NCBI RefSeq assembly: GCF_902833145.1
Contig: NZ_CADFEN010000007.1
Coordinates: 62,001-126,000 of the forward strand
Direction of reading: 5' to 3'
DNA from: Burkholderia sp. BCC0506
GTDB lineage: Bacteria; Pseudomonadota; Gammaproteobacteria; Burkholderiales; Burkholderiaceae
Length of the DNA stretch: 64,000 nucleotides
The position numbers and the translations under genes are program-made. A model generated the notes under the pieces. It searched no databases, was not told the DNA's origin, and was given only the letters and a program-made list of their open reading frames with translations. Positions 7,751-16,985 of this stretch are shown here, in pieces (position 1 is the first letter of the stretch; each line of letters opens with the position of its first letter).

Positions 7751-9364
7751 ATGATTTGCATTCCTGAATGGCGGAAGGCGATCCTGTCGTGCGCGGTGCT
7801 GGCGCTGCCGTTCGTCGCCGGTTGCGGCGGCGGCGACGATCCGGGGCCGATCAACGTGCCGCAATGCTCGGGGAGCGCATGCGGGCCGAGCGGCGCCGAA
7901 ACGACGCCGCCCGTCGTGACGAAGCTGTGCCCGGACGCGCTCGACTACACGACGACGTACACGGGCGGCGCCGGCAGCGGCGAGTACGTGAAGGTGAAGT
8001 TCGACACGACGAAGCTCACCTATCAGATGCAGTTCATCGAATCGTCGGTGCCGACGTCGGCGGGGCAGGTCAACGACACGCGCGCGGGCCTGACGATCAG
8101 CGGCGCGTTCCATCATCCGACCCATCTCCCGACCGCCGAGCAGAACCGCTGCGCGTTCGTGCTCGACAGCGGCGCGACGAGCGACGGCGCGTATTCGGTG
8201 ACGATCAACCGTGCGGATCCGCCGATGCTGTTCGTCGGCAATGGCGTGGTGGGCGGCGGGATTCCGGGGGCGACGATTGCGTACAAGGGCCTCGAGCCGA
8301 TTCCGGGTCTGGTACTCGGCGTGGTGCCGTCGCGCACGTTCGATTTCTATCCGTTCATCGGCTTCACCGAAACGGAAACCGACTTCACGAAGGTTGCGGG
8401 CAACTACAACGAGGTCGGCATTCACCTGTCGCCGGTCGGCTCCAACTATCAGAATTTTCTGGGGCCGGTCGGCTGGCAGCCCGACGTGATCAACTGGAAC
8501 CAGACGCTCAACGCGGATGGCTCATGCACGATTACGCCGAACAGCGACTACTCGTGTCAGACCACCGGAACGCCATGGACGCTGCGCAAGAACGCGGACG
8601 GTTCGGCCGACAATGTCTTCGTGAGCAATGCGAAAGCCAGCGCGCTCGGCCCGGTCGTCTATCCGTTCGCCGGGCAGGGCTCGGCGATCGTGATTCTGGC
8701 TCCCAGCCAGGCGAAGGGCATCATGATCGTCGGCAAGCTGAATGGCGTGCTGGTGCCGGTCGTGATTCGTGTCGGTTACACGCATGTCGATGAGAGCAAC
8801 GTCCTTGCGTCGGTTGCCGACGCGGAAGTCGGCATTTCGATGCTCTCGTCGACGAAGGCGATCGCGGCGAATTCGCTGAAAGGCGGGTATATCGGCGCAA
8901 CCAGCGCGTCGGCGTGCGGTGTCGTGATGTCCAGCGGACCGACGGGTGCCATTGCGACAGGCGGCCCGAGCTTCGACATCAATATTGCGCATCCGGACCT
9001 GCCGGGTACCTTCAACGGCAGTTTCTTCATGCCTGAAGCCGGAACCTGCAACGACGGCACCGCCGTGTCGACGCTGGCCGCGAACTATACGTCCACGCTG
9101 TTCCAGGGCAATACCGCGGCGTTCATCGATCCGCAGACGTCGTCGGTCACCTCGCAGTTCGCGCTGGACTATGCGCAGGCCACACCCGGCAAGATCAAGG
9201 TGACCGCCACGCAGGACTTCAACGCGAAGGGCGCGAACGGCAACGTGGCGATCTTCAGCAAGGGCGACACGGGCTGGCTCGTGACGGCCGGCAACGTCTA
9301 CGCGATGGTCGTCGACAACAACAAGGTCAACCCGTTCTTCACGGTCGGCGCGTTCGTCCAGTAA
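7751..9364 (+). CDS. DUF2957 lipoprotein, long form
   Basis: A 537-residue exported lipoprotein. The signal sequence ILSCAVLALPFVAGCGGG ends in a lipobox (VAGC) whose cysteine would be lipidated, followed by a Gly/Asp linker. The mature part is rich in beta-strand patterns and small polar residues and ends in NPFFTVGAFVQ. It matches what I know as DUF2957, a domain found largely in Burkholderia and without assigned function. AAAAGGAGG seven bases upstream fixes the ATG at 7751 rather than earlier in-frame codons. It shares several blocks with the next gene (GSGEYVKVKFDTTKLTYQM; YPFIGF..ETDFTKVAGNYN; KGIMIVGKL), so the two are duplicates. Aspartate after +1 is absent, suggesting outer-membrane sorting. 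Confidence 0.8.
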   Translation: MICIPEWRKAILSCAVLALPFVAGCGGGDDPGPINVPQCSGSACGPSGAETTPPVVTKLCPDALDYTTTYTGGAGSGEYVKVKFDTTKLTYQMQFIESSVPTSAGQVNDTRAGLTISGAFHHPTHLPTAEQNRCAFVLDSGATSDGAYSVTINRADPPMLFVGNGVVGGGIPGATIAYKGLEPIPGLVLGVVPSRTFDFYPFIGFTETETDFTKVAGNYNEVGIHLSPVGSNYQNFLGPVGWQPDVINWNQTLNADGSCTITPNSDYSCQTTGTPWTLRKNADGSADNVFVSNAKASALGPVVYPFAGQGSAIVILAPSQAKGIMIVGKLNGVLVPVVIRVGYTHVDESNVLASVADAEVGISMLSSTKAIAANSLKGGYIGATSASACGVVMSSGPTGAIATGGPSFDINIAHPDLPGTFNGSFFMPEAGTCNDGTAVSTLAANYTSTLFQGNTAAFIDPQTSSVTSQFALDYAQATPGKIKVTATQDFNAKGANGNVAIFSKGDTGWLVTAGNVYAMVVDNNKVNPFFTVGAFVQ

Positions 9365-9383
9365 CCCCGCATTGAACAGGTCA

Positions 9384-9412
9384 CGCCGGCGGCGCATGCG
9401 TCGCCGCCGGCG
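9384..9412 (+). other. Intercistronic GC hairpin
   Basis: An 11-bp perfect stem (9384-9394 with 9402-9412) with a seven-base loop lies 20 bases after the first DUF2957 stop codon. No U-run follows, so it looks more like an mRNA-stabilising or processing element than a terminator. Confidence 0.5.
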
Positions 9413-9435
9413 AATCGAATTTCAAGAGGATTCCT

Positions 9436-10689
9436 ATGAATGTGAAGCATTGGATGGTTACGGCGTCGCTCGCGCCGGTGCTGGCCGCATGCGGCGGCGA
9501 CGGCGACCCGCCGCCCGCGCCGGTGGTCCGGCTGTGCCCGCAGACGATCGACTACAACACGGTGTTCATCGGTGGCTCCGGGTCGGGCGAGCTCGTGAAG
9601 GTGCAGCTCGACACGACGAAGATGACGTACCGGATGACCTACCTCGCATCGCCGGTGCCGACCGCCACGGGTACCGTGCAGCCGACGCGCGACACGGCGC
9701 CCGCGAACGTGGTCGACGGCACGCTGGCCGACGAGACGGGACTGCCGACGGTGAAGCTGAACCAGTGCACGTTCCGGATGCAGAACGCGAGCCTCGATCC
9801 GAACCGGCCCGCGCGGCTGTTCCTCGGCGAGGGCGTGCTCGGCGGCGCGATCCCCGGCGCGACGATCCAGTTCGACGGCGTGATCGGCGTCGGCAAGATC
9901 CCGAAGACGACGTTTCCGTACTACCCGTTCATCAGCTTCTCGTCGCTGGAAACCGATCTGACGAAGATCGCCGGCACGTACAACCAGCTCGGCTATCACC
10001 AGGTGCCGTCGCAGAACTTCCAGCCGGTGGCGCTCGACCAGAAGGTGACGATCAACGCGGACGGCAGCTATACGGAAACCGACAACTTCGGCAAGAAGAA
10101 CGGCGGGCAGCCGCTTGCGTCAAGCGCGATCGTGAACCAGCCGTTCACGCTGCGCGCCGATGCGCCGGCATTCCAGTCGCTCAACTATCAGCCGCAGATC
10201 CCGCCGACGCTCGCCGCGCTCGATCCGGCGAAGGCCGGCAAGGGAATCCTGATCGTCGGCAAGCTGCGCAACCAGCTCGTGCCGATCTTCATCCGCACCG
10301 GCGCCGCGAACGCGGACCTCACGCAAGGCCCGCCGAGCGCGGACGACGAATCGGGCATCTCGTTCCTGAGCCCGCGGACGGCGATCGCGCAGGGCTCGCA
10401 GGACGGCGAGTACACGGGCGTCGACAGCGCGTTCAACTACCGCGCGACCGCACTCGTCGGTGCGCAGGCGACGCTGCTCGATCCGTTCAACGCGTCGCAG
10501 GCCGCGCTCACGCGTGCGCTGAACCTCGACTACACGCAGAAGGTGCCGGGCGTCGTGACGACCGTGCATGCGGACGCGGCGTCGGGGCCGGCGACCGGCA
10601 AGTTCGTGTTCACCGGCGGCGTGTTCGGGTTCCTCGACATGGCCGATACGAGCAACCCGTACTTCACGGTCGGCGCGTTCGTGCAGTGA
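9436..10689 (+). CDS. DUF2957 lipoprotein, short form
   Basis: A 417-residue paralogue of the preceding protein, about 120 residues shorter. The signal peptide MNVKHWMVTASLAPVLAAC ends in a lipobox (LAAC, Cys19). Conserved blocks include GSGELVKVQLDTTKMTYRM, YPFISFSSLETDLTKIAG, GKGILIVGKLRNQLVP and the C-terminal NPYFTVGAFVQ. AGAGGA nine bases upstream supports the start. Many isolated Asp, Asn and Gly residues in turns suggest a beta-propeller or beta-sandwich, but no metal or catalytic site is obvious. Likely anchored in the envelope and co-transcribed with its neighbours. Confidence 0.8.
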   Translation: MNVKHWMVTASLAPVLAACGGDGDPPPAPVVRLCPQTIDYNTVFIGGSGSGELVKVQLDTTKMTYRMTYLASPVPTATGTVQPTRDTAPANVVDGTLADETGLPTVKLNQCTFRMQNASLDPNRPARLFLGEGVLGGAIPGATIQFDGVIGVGKIPKTTFPYYPFISFSSLETDLTKIAGTYNQLGYHQVPSQNFQPVALDQKVTINADGSYTETDNFGKKNGGQPLASSAIVNQPFTLRADAPAFQSLNYQPQIPPTLAALDPAKAGKGILIVGKLRNQLVPIFIRTGAANADLTQGPPSADDESGISFLSPRTAIAQGSQDGEYTGVDSAFNYRATALVGAQATLLDPFNASQAALTRALNLDYTQKVPGVVTTVHADAASGPATGKFVFTGGVFGFLDMADTSNPYFTVGAFVQ

Positions 10690-10713
10690 TCGCGTAGGGA
10701 TGGAGACACGGCG

Positions 10714-10737
10714 GCGCCGCGCGCGCATGCGCGGCGC
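10714..10737 (+). other. Intercistronic GC hairpin
   Basis: A 9-bp perfect stem (GCGCCGCGC at 10714-10722 with GCGCGGCGC at 10729-10737) and a six-base loop, in the gap between the second DUF2957 gene and the OmpW gene. No U-run follows. Confidence 0.5.
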
Positions 10738-10762
10738 GCCGACAGAATGAGGGGGAGACTTC

Positions 10763-11587
10763 ATGAAGAAGCTGATTGTCGCGGGTGTCGTCGCCGGCGT
10801 GTCGACGCTCGCATCGGCCCAGCAGGCGGGCGACAACGTCGCGACGCTGGGCTGGCTGCACATCATGCCGCAGGATTCGACCAACGGGCTCACGACGAAT
10901 CTCGCGAACATGCCGATCAACGGGCCGCTGCGCCTGCCCGGTTCGTTCACGTCGCCGGGCACGAGCCTGACGGTCAACAACGCCGATACGGTCGGCCTCA
11001 CGCTCACGCACTTCTTCACCGATCACATCGCGGTGACGTCGGTGCTCGGCATACCGCCCGAGTTCACGCTGACGGGCCATGGCGTGATCAGGCCGCCCGG
11101 GCCGGCCGGCGCGCTCGGCAACGTCGACATGGACAAGTCGGCGAACCAGCCGGCCGTGAAGAACGCGCGGCAGTGGAGCCCGACGGTCATCCTGCAGTAC
11201 TACTTCAATTCGCCGACGGCGAAGTTCCGTCCGTTCGTCGGGATCGGCGTGGCCTACAGCTGGTTCAGCAACATCGAACTGAACGGCAACTTCGCGAAGG
11301 ACATCAACGAGAACCTCGGCAGCGTGCTTGCCGCCGGCGCCGGCAAGCCGGGCGCGACGTCGGTCGAGGGCAAGGCGTCGTCGTCGTTCACGCCGGTCTA
11401 CAACGTCGGCGCGAGCTACGCGATCGACAAGCACTGGGGGCTCACGGCGACGCTGACGTACATGCCGCTGAAGACCTACTCGTCGCTCGTGATCAAGGCG
11501 GCCGACGGTTCGACGCTCGCGACCACGCGCACGCGGCTGAAGGCCGATCCGCTGATCACGTTCGTCGGCATTTCCTACAAGTTCTGA
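10763..11587 (+). CDS. OmpW-family outer-membrane protein
   Basis: A 274-residue protein with signal peptide MKKLIVAGVVAGVSTLASA. The mature part alternates hydrophobic residues as in an eight-stranded barrel: GLTLTHFFTDHIAVTSVLG, KFRPFVGIGVAYSWF, VYNVGASYAIDKHWGLTATL, and a closing strand ending in YKF, the aromatic C-terminus recognised by the Bam complex. These are OmpW hallmarks. OmpW proteins form a narrow barrel with a hydrophobic channel and are tied to passage of hydrophobic compounds (compare AlkL). A GGGGGAGA nine bases upstream sets the start. It sits between lipoprotein genes and a PraB-like gene on the same strand. Confidence 0.88.
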   Translation: MKKLIVAGVVAGVSTLASAQQAGDNVATLGWLHIMPQDSTNGLTTNLANMPINGPLRLPGSFTSPGTSLTVNNADTVGLTLTHFFTDHIAVTSVLGIPPEFTLTGHGVIRPPGPAGALGNVDMDKSANQPAVKNARQWSPTVILQYYFNSPTAKFRPFVGIGVAYSWFSNIELNGNFAKDINENLGSVLAAGAGKPGATSVEGKASSSFTPVYNVGASYAIDKHWGLTATLTYMPLKTYSSLVIKAADGSTLATTRTRLKADPLITFVGISYKF

Positions 11588-11634
11588 GCCGAGCGGCGCG
11601 CATGACGCGTGCCGGCGGCTTCCTGCGACCGGCT

Positions 11635-11651
11635 GGCCGGATCTTCCGGCC
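11635..11651 (+). other. Intercistronic GC hairpin
   Basis: GGCCGGA (11635-11641) and TCCGGCC (11645-11651) form a perfect short stem with a three-base loop in the gap before the PraB-like gene. This is the third GC stem in three successive gaps of this cluster. Confidence 0.45.
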
Positions 11652-11707
11652 GGAAGGTCGCGTTCCTGGCGGCGTGCCGCCATATGTGAAGAGAGGGGGC
11701 AGTTCAA

Positions 11708-12211
11708 ATGAGCATTCGCACAATCGTATCGCTTGTTGCTGCAGTGGCTTTCACCGCGGTTTCGGCCGCGCCTGCTTTCGCCGTCACCGTCTCGCGTGCC
11801 GATGGCCAGCCGATGAATCCGAACGGCGAGCCGTTCTCGGCGACGGGGCTCACGAATCTCAGCAAGGGATCGATCAGCGCCAGCTGCAACGCGACCTTCA
11901 ACGGCACGATCACGTCGACCGGCATCGTCAACATCACGTCGACGACGTTCTCGGGCGGCGCGACGTGCGGCCTGATCAGCGGCAGCGCGAGCAGCACGTC
12001 GCCGTGGACGGGGCAGGCTGACAGCACGACGCAACTGTCGATCAATAACGTGAAGGTCAACGTCACGCTGCTCGGCACCTGCGGGCCGAGCAAGGTCGTG
12101 ACCGCGTGGAGCGACGCGAACTCGTCGCTCACGTTCAACAACGCCACGCTGACGCCGGACTGTACGGTGGGCGGTACCGTGCTGACGTCGCCGAAGTTCC
12201 ACGTGCAGTAA
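11708..12211 (+). CDS. praB: PraB-like secreted protein (alkane oxidation activator family)
   Basis: A 167-residue protein with a clear signal peptide (MSIRTIVSLVAAVAFTAVSAAPAFA). The mature part is Ser/Thr/Asn-rich and beta-like (SKGSISASCNATFNGTITST, STTFSGGATCGLISGSASST), with four or more cysteines that could form disulphides. Composition, length and the opening VTVSRADGQPMNPNGEPF match the family annotated as alkane oxidation protein activator PraB. In Pseudomonas, PraA/PraB-type proteins are secreted, surface-active and linked to hexadecane use and biofilm adhesion. Placement after an OmpW gene supports a role in contact with hydrophobic matter. The symbol rests on family resemblance only. 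Confidence 0.65.
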   Translation: MSIRTIVSLVAAVAFTAVSAAPAFAVTVSRADGQPMNPNGEPFSATGLTNLSKGSISASCNATFNGTITSTGIVNITSTTFSGGATCGLISGSASSTSPWTGQADSTTQLSINNVKVNVTLLGTCGPSKVVTAWSDANSSLTFNNATLTPDCTVGGTVLTSPKFHVQ

Positions 12212-12548
12212 GCATCGCACGATCGAAGCGGGGCCCGCCGCGCGCGAGGGCCGTGCGGTATGCGCGGCAGGCTTCCGCGGCGTCGATGGGTTCGTGCCGT
12301 CGCGTGTATCGGCGCGGCGGCCGGATTCACGGGGCCGGGCGGGGCGCGTTTCTGCGGACAAGGATACTGACGATGTGGCGGAACTTGCGACGTACCCGTG
12401 TCGTCCTGCTTATCCGCGTGACGGCAGGCTGACCGCCCGTGTCGCGATCCGATACGGGCGGACTTCCGAGGTCGGCGTGGCGTACCGCGCCTCCCGATCC
12501 GATTGAAACGAAACCAAGCCAATTGGCCTGAACCATCCCGGACGACCC
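12212..12548. other. Intergenic region, nothing recognised
   Basis: 337 bases between the PraB-like gene and the cysteine-rich protein gene. It is GC-rich, with no clear promoter, terminator with U-run, or coding frame on either strand. Confidence 0.4.
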
Positions 12549-13670
12549 ATGCTGACCGATCCAGCCACGTATGGCGATGCCCGCGGCGCGACGCCCGACC
12601 GGCTGCGCACGGCCGCGTGGCTGCAGTACCTGATCGACCATCTCGACATGGCGGTTGGCACGGTGGCCGCGGCCGACGTCGGCAACACACCCGTCGTCGC
12701 GTCGCAAGCGACCCGTGCGGGAACCCGCGCGAACCTGTCCCGCGAAGCGACGGCCGTGCTTCACCGGCTGGTCCCGTGGATCGCACCGGACGGCGGCGGT
12801 TGCGCATGCGACCCGACCGATCCGCTCGGCGCATGCGCGCATGTGCCTTGCGCGCCGCAGCTCGCTGAAGCCGAACACTGGTGCCCCGGCTCGCGTACCG
12901 TATTCGACACCGCGCACGGCTTGATCGATGCGTGCGCATTCGACGATCCCGACGTCGGCTGGGCCGCGCTCGAACGGATCGCCGATGGCGTCGAATGCGG
13001 CGGCGAAGGCGCGGGCACACTCATCGCGAACGAACACGACAGGCTGCGCGAGGCGCCGCCTGCGAAGAACCTGAGAGAAAGGCTGACCGCTGCCGTCGCA
13101 ACGAGCGCCGAAACGCCGGCCCGCCCCGGCGCCGTCATCGATGCGATCGTGCTGCGCGCATGCGGCCCGCGCAACGACGCGGCGCGTGTCGACGAGATGG
13201 CTGCGCTCGCGATGTTCTCGGCCGAGCTCGCCACGGGCGGCGGGGTTTCCGTGGCCGCGTACGGTGGCCGGCACAATCTCGTCGCGCGGGCGATCCGCAC
13301 GCATCGCGCCGATCTCGCGTCGGCGGACGGGCTGCGCGCGGCGCTATCCGTATGCCGGCTCGATCGACTGACGGGCGCCGGCAGTTTCTGGGCGTACTAC
13401 CTGCTGGCAGGCATCATGATCGCCGCGCCGGACGCGGTTCGGGAAATCGGCCGCCGCTTCCATGGCGACACGTGGCAAGCATGGCTCGACCACGTGCTCG
13501 CGTGGCCGGCGGTCAGCCGCTTCGGGCCGAAGGAGGATCGCGCATTCGACCGTCTGCGCGACGCGATGAGCCTGACGTCGCGCTGGAACCCGATCGTCCG
13601 AACGAAACGGATGCGGACGCGGGGCGTGGCGATCCCCCGGTTCGGCGAGGACGAGGGCAGGAGCGGCTGA
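12549..13670 (+). CDS. Unrecognised protein with a cysteine cluster
   Basis: A 373-residue protein that I do not recognise. Codon use (strong G/C at third positions) supports coding in this frame. It has no signal peptide. A cluster of cysteines at 85, 87, 96, 101 and 112 (GGGCACDP, GACAHVPC, HWCPG), with His98 and His110 close by, could bind zinc or an iron-sulfur cluster. The C-terminal half is helical with one hydrophobic stretch (FWAYYLLAGIMIAAPDAV). The last ~40 residues are basic (RWNPIVRTKRMRTRGV). There is only a weak ribosome site. It is followed by a terminator that belongs to the convergent bet genes. Confidence 0.55.
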   Translation: MLTDPATYGDARGATPDRLRTAAWLQYLIDHLDMAVGTVAAADVGNTPVVASQATRAGTRANLSREATAVLHRLVPWIAPDGGGCACDPTDPLGACAHVPCAPQLAEAEHWCPGSRTVFDTAHGLIDACAFDDPDVGWAALERIADGVECGGEGAGTLIANEHDRLREAPPAKNLRERLTAAVATSAETPARPGAVIDAIVLRACGPRNDAARVDEMAALAMFSAELATGGGVSVAAYGGRHNLVARAIRTHRADLASADGLRAALSVCRLDRLTGAGSFWAYYLLAGIMIAAPDAVREIGRRFHGDTWQAWLDHVLAWPAVSRFGPKEDRAFDRLRDAMSLTSRWNPIVRTKRMRTRGVAIPRFGEDEGRSG

Positions 13671-13680
13671 CGCGGGCATG

Positions 13681-13716
13681 AAAAAAACGCTGCCGGCATC
13701 CGTGTCGGCAGCGTTT
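13681..13716 (-). terminator. Terminator of the bet operon
   Basis: Arms 13706-13716 and 13685-13695 form an 11-bp stem (core CGGCAGCG) with a ten-base loop. Read on the minus strand, it is followed by a run of seven T (complement of 13681-13687). It lies 42 bases past the betA stop. The plus-strand side has only TTT, so it acts mainly leftward. Confidence 0.8.
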
Positions 13717-13757
13717 CATCAGGACACCCTGAGAGGTCGGGCAGGCGCCCGTTTTCG

Positions 13758-15458
13758 TCAAACCGTCTCGGGTTGCCGCACGGCCTTCGCGACATTGCGC
13801 GCCGGTGCGCCGTTCGCGACGAAGTACGGCACGTCGGCCCGCGCGAGCGGCGTGCGGCCGCGGATCTTGTCGGCGATCTTCTCGGCGATCATGATCGTCG
13901 GCGCGTTCAGGTTGCCGGTCGTGATGATCGGCATGATCGACGCATCGACGACGCGCAGCCCGTCGAGCCCGTGCACGCGGCCTGCTTCATCGACCACCGC
14001 CATGTCGTCGTAACCCATCTTGCACGAGCACGACGGGTGGAACGCGGTTTCCGCGCGGGCGCGCACGAACGCGTCGAGCTCCTTGTCGGTCTTGCAGTCG
14101 GCGCCCGGGTTCAGCTCGCGGCCGCGGTAGCGGTCGAGCGCGGGCTGCCGCATGATCTCGCGCGTCGCGCGGATCGCATCGCGGAATTCGCGCCAGTCGA
14201 GCGCTTCGGCCATGTAGTTGAACAGGATGCTCGGATGGTCGTTCGGGTCGCGCGAGCGCAGCTTCACGCGGCCGCGGCTCGGCGAGCGCATCGAGCCGAC
14301 GTGCGCCTGGAAGCCGTGCATCTCGATCGCGTTCGAGCCGTTGTAGTTGATCGCCACCGGCAGGAAGTGATACTGGATGTTCGGCCACGGGTCGTCGTCG
14401 CGCGTGCGGATAAAGCCGCCCGCCTCGAAGTGGTTGCTCGCGCCGAGGCCGGTGCCGTTCAGCATCCATTCGAGCCCGATCTTCGGCTGATTCCACCACT
14501 TGAGCGCCGGATACAGCGACACGGGCTCCTTGCACTCGTACTGGATGTACATCTCCAGGTGGTCCTGCAGGTTCTGGCCGACGCCGGGCAGATCGAGCAC
14601 GACCGGAATGTCGAGGGCCTTCAGCCACGCGCCGGGGCCGACACCCGAGCGCTGCAGCAGTTGCGGCGACGCGATCGCGCCGCTGCACACGAGCACTTCG
14701 CGGCGCGCATGCACGGTCGCGCGCTCGCTGCCGCGCAGGTACGTGACGCCCGATGCGCGCTTGCCGTCGAACAGGATGCGATCGGCGAGCGCGTGCGTGA
14801 CGATCTCGAGGTTCGGCCGCGCCTTCGCCTGGTCGAGGTAGCCGCGCGCGGTGCTCGCGCGACGGCCCTTCGGCGTGACGGTGCGGTCCATCGGGCCGAA
14901 GCCTTCCTGCTGATAGCCGTTCAGGTCGTCGGTGCGCGGATAGCCGGCCTGCACGCCCGCGTCGACCATCGCCTCGAACAGCGGGTTCACGCCCGGCTTG
15001 CTGGTTGTGACCGACACGGGGCCGCTGCCGCCGTGATAGTCGTTCGGGCCGATGTCTCGCGTTTCGGCTTTCCTGAAGTACGGCAGGCAGTCGAGATACG
15101 TCCAGTTCTCGAGGCCCTTGTGCGTCGACCAGTTGTCGTAGTCGAGCGCGTTGCCGCGGATGTAGCACATCCCGTTGATCAGCGACGAGCCGCCGAGCCC
15201 CTTGCCGCGGCCGCACTCCATCCGGCGGTTGTCCATGTGCGGCTCGGGATCGGTCTCGTACGCCCAGTTGTAGCGGCGGCCCTGCAGCGGGTAGGCCAGC
15301 GCCGCCGGCATCTGCGTGCGGAAGTCGAAGCGGTAGTCGGGGCCGCCCGCTTCGAGCAGCAGCACCGTGACGTCCGGATCTTCCGTCAGGCGCGTTGCGA
15401 GCACGTTGCCCGCGGAACCCGCGCCGCAGATGATGTAGTCGTATTCGCGTGTCGTCAT
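13758..15458 (-). CDS. betA: Choline dehydrogenase
   Basis: A 566-residue FAD-dependent GMC-family oxidoreductase that oxidises choline to betaine aldehyde at the membrane. The Rossmann motif GAGSAG is at 12-17. The GMC signatures [20 protein letters not shown] and [16 protein letters not shown] follow. The active-site His lies in [11 protein letters not shown] and the closing motif is [13 protein letters not shown]. Length and sequence are those of bacterial BetA. The start at 15458 is fixed by AAAGGAG and by the beginning of the flavin domain; the frame reads on upstream into betB. It is the last gene of betI-betB-betA, 25 bases after betB. Confidence 0.97.
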   Translation of the reverse strand: MTTREYDYIICGAGSAGNVLATRLTEDPDVTVLLLEAGGPDYRFDFRTQMPAALAYPLQGRRYNWAYETDPEPHMDNRRMECGRGKGLGGSSLINGMCYIRGNALDYDNWSTHKGLENWTYLDCLPYFRKAETRDIGPNDYHGGSGPVSVTTSKPGVNPLFEAMVDAGVQAGYPRTDDLNGYQQEGFGPMDRTVTPKGRRASTARGYLDQAKARPNLEIVTHALADRILFDGKRASGVTYLRGSERATVHARREVLVCSGAIASPQLLQRSGVGPGAWLKALDIPVVLDLPGVGQNLQDHLEMYIQYECKEPVSLYPALKWWNQPKIGLEWMLNGTGLGASNHFEAGGFIRTRDDDPWPNIQYHFLPVAINYNGSNAIEMHGFQAHVGSMRSPSRGRVKLRSRDPNDHPSILFNYMAEALDWREFRDAIRATREIMRQPALDRYRGRELNPGADCKTDKELDAFVRARAETAFHPSCSCKMGYDDMAVVDEAGRVHGLDGLRVVDASIMPIITTGNLNAPTIMIAEKIADKIRGRTPLARADVPYFVANGAPARNVAKAVRQPETV

Positions 15459-15483
15459 GACGGTCAATCTCCTTTCCTGATTC

Positions 15484-16953
15484 TCAAAACACCGGGTTGT
15501 AGCGGCCGAGCTCGACCTGCACCGACTTGGTTCGAGTGTAGTGCTCGAGCGTCGTGATGCCGTTCTCGCGTCCGACACCGGATTGCTTGTATCCGCCAAC
15601 CGGCATCTCGGCCGGCGATTCGCCCCACGTGTTGATCCAGCAGATGCCGGCTTCGAGGCGATGGATCGTGCGGTGCGCGCGCGACAGGTTCTCGGTCACG
15701 ACGCCGGCCGCGAGGCCATAGTGCGTGTCGTTCGCGCGGGCGATCACTTCGTCCTCCGATTCGAAATCGAGGATGCTCATCACCGGCCCGAAGATCTCTT
15801 CGCGCACGATCTTCATGTCGTCGCGGCAGTCGCCGAACACGGTCGGCGCGACGTACTGGCCGTTGGCGAAGTGGCCGTCGGTCAGGCGCGCGCCGCCCGC
15901 GAGCAGCTTCGCGCCTTCGGCCTTGCCGCTTTCGATGAAGCCGAGCACCTTGTCGAGCTGCGCGGCCGACACGAGCGGGCCGAAGTTGGTGTCGGCGTCG
16001 GTCGGCTTGCCGACGCGGATGCGCTTCACGCGTTCGAGCACCTTCTGCGTGAACGCGTCCTTGATCGAGCGGTGCACGAACACGCGCGTGCCGTTCGTGC
16101 AGACCTGGCCCGAGCTGAAGAAGTTGGCGGTCACCGCGATGTCGGCCGCGCGGTCGAGGTCCGCATCGTCGAACACGATCAGTGGCGACTTGCCGCCGAG
16201 TTCCATCGTCACTTCCTTCAGCGACGATGCGCCGGCCAGCGACATCACCTTCTTGCCGGTCTCGACGCCGCCGGTGAACGACACCTTCGCGATGTCCGGA
16301 TGGCTGGTGAGCAGCGCGCCGACCGAGCCGTCGCCCTGCACGACGTTGAACACGCCGGCCGGCACGCCGGCTTCCGTATAGATTTCCGCGAGCTTCAGCG
16401 CGGTGAGCGGCGTGACTTCGCTCGGCTTGAACACCATCGCGTTGCCGGCCGCGAGCGCGGGCGCCGTTTTCCAGCACGCGATCTGGATCGGATAGTTCCA
16501 CGCGCCGATGCCCGCGCACACGCCGAGCGGTTCGCGGCGCGTGTACACGAACGATTCGGCGCGCAGCGGCACCTGCAGCCCTTCGATCGCGGTCGCGAGG
16601 CCCGCGTAGTACTCGATCACGTCCGCGCCGGTGACGATGTCGACCGCGAGCGTCTCGGCGATCGGCTTGCCGGTGTCGCGCGTCTCGAGCGCCGCGAGTT
16701 CGTCGTTGCGTTCGCGCAGCAGGTCGACCGCGCGGCGCAGGATGCGCGAGCGCTGCATCGCGGTCATCGCCGCCCATTCGCGCTGGCCTGCCTGTGCCGA
16801 CGCGACCGCGCGGTCGACGTCGGCCGCGCTCGCTTGCTGCACCTGCGCGAGCAGTTCGCCGGTGGCGGGATCGAAGGTGTCGAAAGTCTTGCCGCTGGTG
16901 GCATCGACGTAACCGCCGCCGATGTAGAGGCGCTGCAAACCGTATACGGACAT
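15484..16953 (-). CDS. betB: Betaine aldehyde dehydrogenase
   Basis: A 489-residue NAD(P)-dependent aldehyde dehydrogenase turning betaine aldehyde into glycine betaine. The cofactor region shows [22 protein letters not shown]. The catalytic glutamate is in [11 protein letters not shown], the catalytic cysteine in [14 protein letters not shown], and the betaine-type C-terminus ends [19 protein letters not shown]. The length equals that of characterised BetB proteins. The start at 16953 has AAGGAGAT upstream; the frame continues into betI but those codons are antiparallel to that gene's normal frame. It is middle gene of the bet operon. Confidence 0.97.
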   Translation of the reverse strand: MSVYGLQRLYIGGGYVDATSGKTFDTFDPATGELLAQVQQASAADVDRAVASAQAGQREWAAMTAMQRSRILRRAVDLLRERNDELAALETRDTGKPIAETLAVDIVTGADVIEYYAGLATAIEGLQVPLRAESFVYTRREPLGVCAGIGAWNYPIQIACWKTAPALAAGNAMVFKPSEVTPLTALKLAEIYTEAGVPAGVFNVVQGDGSVGALLTSHPDIAKVSFTGGVETGKKVMSLAGASSLKEVTMELGGKSPLIVFDDADLDRAADIAVTANFFSSGQVCTNGTRVFVHRSIKDAFTQKVLERVKRIRVGKPTDADTNFGPLVSAAQLDKVLGFIESGKAEGAKLLAGGARLTDGHFANGQYVAPTVFGDCRDDMKIVREEIFGPVMSILDFESEDEVIARANDTHYGLAAGVVTENLSRAHRTIHRLEAGICWINTWGESPAEMPVGGYKQSGVGRENGITTLEHYTRTKSVQVELGRYNPVF

Positions 16954-16985
16954 GGGGATCTCCTTGAGGGCGACTGCGTCGCGCG

